NCBI GenBank assembly: GCA_035937795.1 | Contig: DASZHO010000050.1 | Coordinates: 1-23,780, forward strand | DNA length: 23,780 nt | Direction: 5' to 3' | Source: JAMQPK01 sp035937795 | GTDB taxonomy: Bacteria; Acidobacteriota; Vicinamibacteria; Vicinamibacterales; JAMQPK01 | Shown here: positions 18,968 to 23,780 of the stretch, piece after piece | How the letters are laid out: every line of letters starts with the position of its first letter | Position numbering within the stretch: position 1 is the first letter of the stretch | Position numbers and translations under genes: made by a program | Notes under the pieces: generated by a model | What the model was told of the DNA's origin: nothing | Database searches by the model: none | Seen by the model: the letters and a program-made list of their open reading frames with translations, nothing else

Positions 18968-19150
18968 AACCGACGTTTCCCCGATGACCACGCGAAGTGG
19001 GTGGAACGCCCACACGGTCACGCCACTGTAAGCGGGGAGCGGCGGCTCCGCGGGAAAAAGAGATTTCGCGACAACGTCACTGCGGCCTGAACAAGCCGTG
19101 GGAAGGCGCGAGCCGCCGCTGCGATCCGCAAGTCAGGACACCTGGGCACC
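18968..19150 (+). ncRNA. Cobalamin (vitamin B12) riboswitch
   Basis: The 5' leader of the B12 receptor gene carries the hallmarks of the cobalamin aptamer in order: GGTCACGCCACTGTAAGCGG (19016-19035), GTCACTGCGGCC (19076-19087), the GGGAAGGCG element (19100-19108), and the B12 box AAGTCAGGACACCTGGGC (19130-19147). In this class, adenosyl- or methylcobalamin binding lowers expression of transport genes. The exact 5' boundary is approximate. An A-rich insert (GGGAAAAAGAG, 19052-19062) lies inside the aptamer. Confidence 0.92.
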
Positions 19151-19184
19151 GGGACGTCCCTTTTTCCGCCGCCATCCGCGGCGG

Positions 19185-19210
19185 GCCGGCGCGCACGACG
19201 CCGGCGGAGG
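19185..19210 (+). promoter_or_regulatory. Hairpin abutting the btuB ribosome-binding site (likely expression platform)
   Basis: GCCGGCG (19185-19191) pairs exactly with CGCCGGC (19199-19205) around a 7-nt loop, directly followed by the SD GGAGG (19206-19210) and ATG 19215. Upstream CCGCCGCC (from about 19166) could pair with the SD region. This points to translational control by the riboswitch, though the pairing switch is inference. Confidence 0.5.
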
Positions 19211-19214
19211 GCTC

Positions 19215-21221
19215 ATGCTCGTCCGCCTTCGCTTCCCCGCATTCGTTTTCCTGTCTCTGCTGCTCGCCGTTGTCGCCTCTTACGCTCAGACACCCGACAC
19301 GGGCGGCGTCGTCCTCGATCCGTCCGGCACACCCACGATCAGAGAGTCGATCGTGGTCACGCCGACCGGAAACGAAGAAATCGCCTCCAAGGTCGGCGCG
19401 TCGATCACCGTGATCGCCAAGGACCAGATCGACGAGCGGCACGCACTCGACACCGTCGATTTGCTTCGTACCGTCCCCGGCGTCATGGCAGTGCGGACGG
19501 GCGGCATCGGCAACCTCACCTCGCTGTTCGTTCGCGGCGGTGAGAGCAGCTACAACAAGGTGCTGCTCGACGGCATGCCCCTCAACGAACCCGGGGGGTT
19601 CTTCAATTTCGCCTCGCTCGCGCCGGAAAACATCGATCACATCGAGGTGCTCCGCGGCGCTCACTCCGCCCTTTTCGGATCAGATGCCATGGCCAGCGTG
19701 ATTCAGATCTTCAGCGCTCGGCCGGCCCCGAATGGCGGCAGGCCACAAGCGAACATCACCGTCGACGCCGGCACCTACAACACGGCGCACGTGGCGGGCG
19801 GTATCGGCGGAATCAATGGCCCTGCGGAGTACTCGGTGTTCGGCTCGAGACTGAGCTCCGATAACCGCGTCCCCAACAACAAGGATCGCGCGACGGTCGT
19901 GTCCGGCGCCCTCAGGCTGGGGCAGCAACCGGACGGCGCGTTGAAATTGCTCGGGCGCGGTGATTTCGGACGCACCGGCGTTCCCGGCCCGGCCGCCTAT
20001 GGCCGGCCCGACCTGGACGCGTTCTTCACTCACAAGGACGGCGACATCCTGGCCGGGTGGGACCGATCCCTCGGATCGCACGTCCTTCAGCGCGCCAGCT
20101 ACTCGTTCACGGTGACACACCAGCGGTCGACCAATCTGGTGACCGATCCGCCGTACACCCCCCGGTTGGGCAACCTCGTGGCGCCGTTTCCGGCATCGGA
20201 CTTTCTGTACGACTCGGGTACCAACCTGCGGCGTCATCATGTCGACTATCGCGCCGACGTGTCCATCAGCCCCGGTCAGACGATCACGGCCGCCTTCGCC
20301 TATGACGGTGAACGTGGCGTGCTGACCGATTACCGATCGACGGCGGCGCCTCAGCGGCCCGCACGTCACAACACCGGCACGACCGTGCAGTACGAAGCGA
20401 TCACGGGACCAGTGTCCGTTGTCGGCGGCGTGCGCTTCGAAAACAACGGCAGTTTCGGCTTCTATGCGGCTCCGCGCGCAACCGTGTCCTGGCTGGTCCG
20501 GCGCGGCAATGACGCCGCCGGAGCCACACGTCTTCGCGGCAGCGCCGGACTGGGGATCAAGGAACCGACATTCCTGCAATCGTACAGCCCAGACCCGGGT
20601 TTTCAAGGCAATCCGAATCTCAAGCCCGAGCGATCCCGCGGATTCGACGCAGGACTCGAGCAACGCCTCGCCCACGACCGCGTACGCGTGGAGGCCACGT
20701 ACTTCGCGAATCACTTCGACGATCTGATCAGCCTCGGCCCCTTCGATCCGGTGACGTTCGCCAGCCAATACTTCAACATCGGCGAAACGCGCGCCTCCGG
20801 TCTGGAGCTCGCAGCCGATGCGGCCGTTCGCAGAGGCCTTCAGGTTCGCGGAAACTACACGCTCCTCGACTCCAGGGTCATTCGAAGCACCAGCAGCAGC
20901 CCGATTTTCGCGCCAGGCAAGCCCCTCTATCGGCGGCCGCGCAATTCAGGGTCGATGCAGGCAGCGTTCACGCGCGATCGGCTGAGCCTGACGCTCGGAG
21001 CGATTTTTGTCGGATCGCGGGTCGACACAGACTTCTACTTCCCCTCCATCACGTCCGACAAGGCCTACGCGACATGGAATGCCGGCGGCGACGTGCGTCT
21101 GACGCGCGGCACGTCCGGTTTCGTGGTGATCGAGAATCTGGCGAATCGCGACTACATGGACCCAATAGGTTATCCTGCGCTCGGGCGGACCGTTCGCGCC
21201 GGCGTTCGAGCGAGATTCTAG
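19215..21221 (+). CDS. btuB: TonB-dependent vitamin B12 receptor, BtuB-like
   Basis: The protein has 668 residues. A signal peptide (MLVRLRFPAFVFLSLLLAVV, ending ASYAQ) is followed by a candidate TonB box around RESIVVTPTG, a plug domain (VIAKDQIDERHALDTVDLLR, VPGVMAVRTGGIGNLTSLFV, VRGGESSYNKVLLDGMPL, IEVLRGAHSALFGSDAMA) and a 22-stranded-type beta barrel ending in GVRARF with the terminal Phe needed for outer-membrane insertion. ATG 19215 has GGAGG 4-5 nt upstream; longer readings would run through the riboswitch. Substrate assignment rests on the upstream cobalamin riboswitch and the ABC importer genes that follow. It brings cobalamin across the outer membrane using TonB energy. Confidence 0.93.
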   Translation: MLVRLRFPAFVFLSLLLAVVASYAQTPDTGGVVLDPSGTPTIRESIVVTPTGNEEIASKVGASITVIAKDQIDERHALDTVDLLRTVPGVMAVRTGGIGNLTSLFVRGGESSYNKVLLDGMPLNEPGGFFNFASLAPENIDHIEVLRGAHSALFGSDAMASVIQIFSARPAPNGGRPQANITVDAGTYNTAHVAGGIGGINGPAEYSVFGSRLSSDNRVPNNKDRATVVSGALRLGQQPDGALKLLGRGDFGRTGVPGPAAYGRPDLDAFFTHKDGDILAGWDRSLGSHVLQRASYSFTVTHQRSTNLVTDPPYTPRLGNLVAPFPASDFLYDSGTNLRRHHVDYRADVSISPGQTITAAFAYDGERGVLTDYRSTAAPQRPARHNTGTTVQYEAITGPVSVVGGVRFENNGSFGFYAAPRATVSWLVRRGNDAAGATRLRGSAGLGIKEPTFLQSYSPDPGFQGNPNLKPERSRGFDAGLEQRLAHDRVRVEATYFANHFDDLISLGPFDPVTFASQYFNIGETRASGLELAADAAVRRGLQVRGNYTLLDSRVIRSTSSSPIFAPGKPLYRRPRNSGSMQAAFTRDRLSLTLGAIFVGSRVDTDFYFPSITSDKAYATWNAGGDVRLTRGTSGFVVIENLANRDYMDPIGYPALGRTVRAGVRARF

Positions 21222-21230
21222 ATCCCGCGG

Positions 21231-22106
21231 ATGAAACCGACTGACCCGTCCGGCGGCTCGATGAGTGAGCTGGGCCTCGTCGCCGACGGCGTCACGTTCG
21301 GTTACTCGCGCTCGTCGCCGGTTCTTGACGCCGTCCGCGCCGTTGTCCCCCGCGGCGGCCTGATCGGCATTCTCGGGCCGAACGGATCTGGCAAAACGAC
21401 GTTGCTCAGGCTGCTCGCGGGACTGCAGGCGCCGTGGCGGGGTCAGGTGAGGCTCGACGGCGTGGATCTGAAATCGATGGGACGCGCCGCGGTGGCTCGC
21501 CGCATCGCCGTGGTGCCTCAGGAGACGCAGCTTGCCTTCGACTACACCGTTCTCGAGCTGGCGGTCATGGGGCGATATCCCCATCTTGGCACGTTCGATG
21601 TCGAAGGACCGGAGGATCTCTCCATCGCGCTCGATGCGCTTCGTGCCACAGGAACCGATCGCCTCACGTCGCGCCTGTTCAATACCCTGTCGGGCGGTGA
21701 AAAACAGCGCGTCATCATCGCGGCTGCGCTCGCGCAATTCAGCTCGCGCGACAGCCCGTGCGACACCGGCACCGAAGTGTTGCTGCTCGATGAGCCGACG
21801 GCATCGCTGGATCTTGCCTACCAGCTCGAAATCCGTTCGATCCTGCTCGAGCTCAACCGCACGCGCGGGTTGACGATCGTCATTTCCACACATGATTTGA
21901 ATCTCGCCGCGGGATTGTGCCGCGACCTGGTTCTGCTCGCCCGGGGGCGCGTGCTGGCCGCGGGACCCGTACGGTCGATGCTCGAGCCGGCATTGATCCG
22001 GACGCTGTACGACGTCGACGTCGACGTGACGACCAACCCGCGAACCGGCCATCTGACGATCGTGCCTGTTGCGCGGGCCGGCCACGGGATGGACGCGAAG
22101 CCATGA
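21231..22106 (+). CDS. btuD: ABC transporter ATPase for cobalamin uptake, BtuD/FecE type
   Basis: The protein has 291 residues. It has Walker A GPNGSGKTT (49-57), the Q-loop in VVPQETQ, signature LSGGEKQR (153-160), Walker B VLLLDEPT (183-190) and switch His in ISTHDLNLA. This is the FecE/BtuD iron-siderophore/B12 subfamily. A short insert (FSSRDSPCDTGTE, about 170-182) sits between the signature and Walker B. ATG 21231 lies 9 nt after btuB with only a weak SD; ATG 21261 is an alternative. The stop overlaps the permease start by 4 nt. It powers the periplasm-to-cytoplasm step of B12 import. Confidence 0.93.
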   Translation: MKPTDPSGGSMSELGLVADGVTFGYSRSSPVLDAVRAVVPRGGLIGILGPNGSGKTTLLRLLAGLQAPWRGQVRLDGVDLKSMGRAAVARRIAVVPQETQLAFDYTVLELAVMGRYPHLGTFDVEGPEDLSIALDALRATGTDRLTSRLFNTLSGGEKQRVIIAAALAQFSSRDSPCDTGTEVLLLDEPTASLDLAYQLEIRSILLELNRTRGLTIVISTHDLNLAAGLCRDLVLLARGRVLAAGPVRSMLEPALIRTLYDVDVDVTTNPRTGHLTIVPVARAGHGMDAKP

Positions 22107-23104
22107 CGATCACCAGGAGAATCGCGCTCACATGGCTTGTGTGGGGCTCCGGCGCTGTTCTCGTCTGCCTGGTTTCTCCGCTCATGGGATCAACGACGAT
22201 CGATTTGCGCCGAGTTTTCAGCTCGTCCATCCCCTTCGGTGACAACCTCGACGCGCAAATCTTCTTCGTGGCGCGGCTGCCGCGCGTGCTTGCGGGCGCG
22301 ATGGTGGGGTCGGCGCTGGCGGCCTCCGGCGTGGTCTTCCAGGCGCTGCTCAGGAATCCCCTCGCCACGCCGTTTACGCTCGGCGTGTCGGCGGGGGCCG
22401 CGCTGGGCGCCATGCTGGCGCTCACCTTCAATCTGCCCTCCGGGATTGCCGGCTTCTCGGCCATACCGATCGCGAGCTTCGCCGGCTCGCTCGGCGCCGT
22501 CGCCATCGTCTACGGGCTGGCCCGCGCCAAACATCGCGGCATGTCGACAAACGTGTTGCTGCTGGCGGGTGTCACGCTGAATTCGTTTTTTTCGGCGCTG
22601 ATTCTGTTCGTGCAGTTTCTAGCCGACTACACCCAGACATTTCGAACCGTCCGGTGGCTGATGGGGGATCTGGACGTCAGCAGCTACGCACCGCTGCTCG
22701 CCGCCGTGCCGCCGCTCGGATTGTCGTTTGCCGCCTTTGCGGTGTTGCCCAAACGCATGAACCTGCTCTCGATCAGCGACGAGAGCGCTGCCAGCCGTGG
22801 CGTCGACGTTCACCGCACGCAGCGCCTCGCCTTCCTGAGCGCCTCGCTCGCGACCGGCGCCGCCGTCTCGCTGGGCGGCCCGGTGGGATTCATCGGCATC
22901 ATCATTCCGCACCTCGTGCGCCTGATGGTCGGCGCCGATCATCGCCTCGTGTTGCCGGCGTCCGCATTCGGCGGCGCCGCTTTTCTCGTGCTCTGTGACA
23001 CGATCTCCCGGACGGCCCTGTCGCCACTCGAAGTGCCGGTCGGCGTCATCACGGCCATCATCGGCGGACCATTTTTTCTATGGCTGCTCATACGAAATCG
23101 CTAG
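22103..23104 (+). CDS. btuC: ABC transporter permease for cobalamin uptake, BtuC/FecCD family
   Basis: The protein has 333 residues, close to the 326 of E. coli BtuC, with about ten membrane helices. Family segments are FFVARLPRVLAGAMVGSALA, FQALLRNPLATPFTLGVSAG, LLAGVTLNSFFSALI, SLGGPVGFIGIIIPHLVRLM and FLVLCDTISRTALSPLEVPV. As a homodimer it forms the channel driven by BtuD. ATG 22103 overlaps the ATPase stop (ATGA), so translation is coupled; a longer in-frame reading upstream is a shadow of btuD. The 3' end overlaps the next gene by 25 nt. Confidence 0.94.
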   Translation: MTITRRIALTWLVWGSGAVLVCLVSPLMGSTTIDLRRVFSSSIPFGDNLDAQIFFVARLPRVLAGAMVGSALAASGVVFQALLRNPLATPFTLGVSAGAALGAMLALTFNLPSGIAGFSAIPIASFAGSLGAVAIVYGLARAKHRGMSTNVLLLAGVTLNSFFSALILFVQFLADYTQTFRTVRWLMGDLDVSSYAPLLAAVPPLGLSFAAFAVLPKRMNLLSISDESAASRGVDVHRTQRLAFLSASLATGAAVSLGGPVGFIGIIIPHLVRLMVGADHRLVLPASAFGGAAFLVLCDTISRTALSPLEVPVGVITAIIGGPFFLWLLIRNR

Positions 23105-23780
23105 CGCTGCTGGCAATTCTCTTCATCGCGGCGCCTGCTCTTCGAGAGCCTCGGGCCGCGCCGCCAGAGCAAAGCGGATCAAGCGCCGGCCTGCGACGCC
23201 CCGCGGCGGCGGCGCCCCAGCGCATCGTGTCGCTGATCCCATCCATCACGGAGATGCTCTTCGCGATGGGAGCCGGCGACCGCGTGGTGGGCGTGAGCAA
23301 CTTCGATCGGTACCCGCCGGAGACCGCGACAAAAGTGAAGGTCGGCGGACTCATCGATCCTGACATCGAGCGCATCTTGTCGCTCAAGCCGGATCTCGTT
23401 GTCGTCTACGGCACGCAGACCGATCTGCGAGCGCAGATGGATCGCGCGCAGATTGCGATGTTCCTGTACGAGCACTCGGGCCTGGCCGACGTCACCCAGA
23501 CCATTCGCGCACTGGGACGGCGGGTCGGGAGCGACGCGTCCGCAGCCACGCTGGCGAGCCACATCGACGCCGATATCGCCGACGTGCGGCGGCGCGTCGC
23601 CGGCAAGCCCCGGCCGCGAACGTTGCTGGTGTTTGGCCGCGACGCGGAAACGCTGCGCGGCATCTTCGCGAGCGGCGGTGTCGGCTTTCTGCACGACATG
23701 CTCGAAGCGGCCGGCGGCGCAAACGTCTTTGCCGACGTGCAGCGGCAGAGTGTTCAGGCAACCACCGAGACGATCCTGAC
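23080..23780 (+). CDS. btuF: Periplasmic cobalamin-binding protein, BtuF-like (3' end beyond window)
   Basis: The visible 233 residues start MAAHTKSLALLAILFIAAPA, a signal peptide, then an Ala/Pro/Arg-rich linker and RIVSLIPSITEMLFAMGAGD (from about residue 48), the start of a class III periplasmic binding fold as in BtuF/FecB. DPDIERILSLKPDLVVVYGT and GLADVTQTIRALGRRVG follow the family pattern. The frame is open to the end of the window with no stop. ATG 23080 lies inside the permease gene, 25 nt before its stop, with GGCGGA about 11 nt upstream. It would deliver B12 to BtuCD. Confidence 0.92.
   Translation, partial: MAAHTKSLALLAILFIAAPALREPRAAPPEQSGSSAGLRRPAAAAPQRIVSLIPSITEMLFAMGAGDRVVGVSNFDRYPPETATKVKVGGLIDPDIERILSLKPDLVVVYGTQTDLRAQMDRAQIAMFLYEHSGLADVTQTIRALGRRVGSDASAATLASHIDADIADVRRRVAGKPRPRTLLVFGRDAETLRGIFASGGVGFLHDMLEAAGGANVFADVQRQSVQATTETIL

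Noticed and set aside
19151..19165. GGGACGTCCC followed by TTTTT as a rho-independent terminator in the riboswitch platform
   Set aside because: The stem would be only 3 bp with a 4-nt loop, too weak by itself. The SD-adjacent hairpin is a better candidate for control.
19680..22085. Long minus-strand open frames opposite btuB and btuD
   Set aside because: They are shadows of well-supported genes with complete family motifs on the plus strand.

Overview
The window is GC-rich and gene-dense. It looks like a chromosomal segment from an aerobic, diderm bacterium that makes menaquinone by the futalosine route. Tad pilus genes, PEGA repeats, a TonB-dependent vitamin B12 receptor and the codon bias fit Acidobacteriota, perhaps Vicinamibacteria. 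That placement is inference; no rRNA or other marker gene is present.

Positions 1-10751 (minus strand) hold one very compact Tad (tight adherence) pilus operon. In transcription order it contains two Flp pilins separated by a perfect hairpin, the prepilin peptidase CpaA, CpaB, the secretin CpaC with an unusual coiled-coil tail, the localisation ATPase CpaE, the motor ATPase CpaF, the platform proteins TadB and TadC, a winged-helix AAA+ ATPase, an ICMT/PEMT-like membrane methyltransferase, and two TadE-type pseudopilins, the second cut by the window edge. Most junctions overlap or are separated by 15 nt or fewer.

Positions 10752-11166 form a non-coding divergent control region. It carries a sigma-54-like promoter (GG-N10-GC with near-consensus flanks) pointing into the pilus operon and a second one pointing the other way. 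Between them lies a perfect 10+10 bp inverted repeat at distances typical of enhancer-binding-protein sites. The plus-strand partner is a two-gene unit: a 92-residue membrane protein and a 994-residue protein built as pseudo-receiver, tandem repeats, long coiled coil, one membrane helix and three PEGA-like repeats. The shared control suggests this unit works with the pilus. It is the most interesting and least described part of the window.

Positions 14446-18930 (minus strand) hold a zinc-ribbon membrane protein and an unidentified multi-pass membrane protein, an Fe/Mn superoxide dismutase of Mn type, quinolinate synthase NadA, and aminodeoxyfutalosine synthase MqnE. The nadA leader contains a degenerate 9-nt tandem repeat.

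Positions 18950-23780 (plus strand) hold a vitamin B12 uptake operon: an extended -10 promoter, a cobalamin riboswitch, a BtuB-like TonB-dependent receptor, an ABC ATPase (BtuD-like), a permease (BtuC-like) and the start of a periplasmic binding protein (BtuF-like) that runs off the end. A hairpin next to the btuB ribosome-binding site suggests control at translation.
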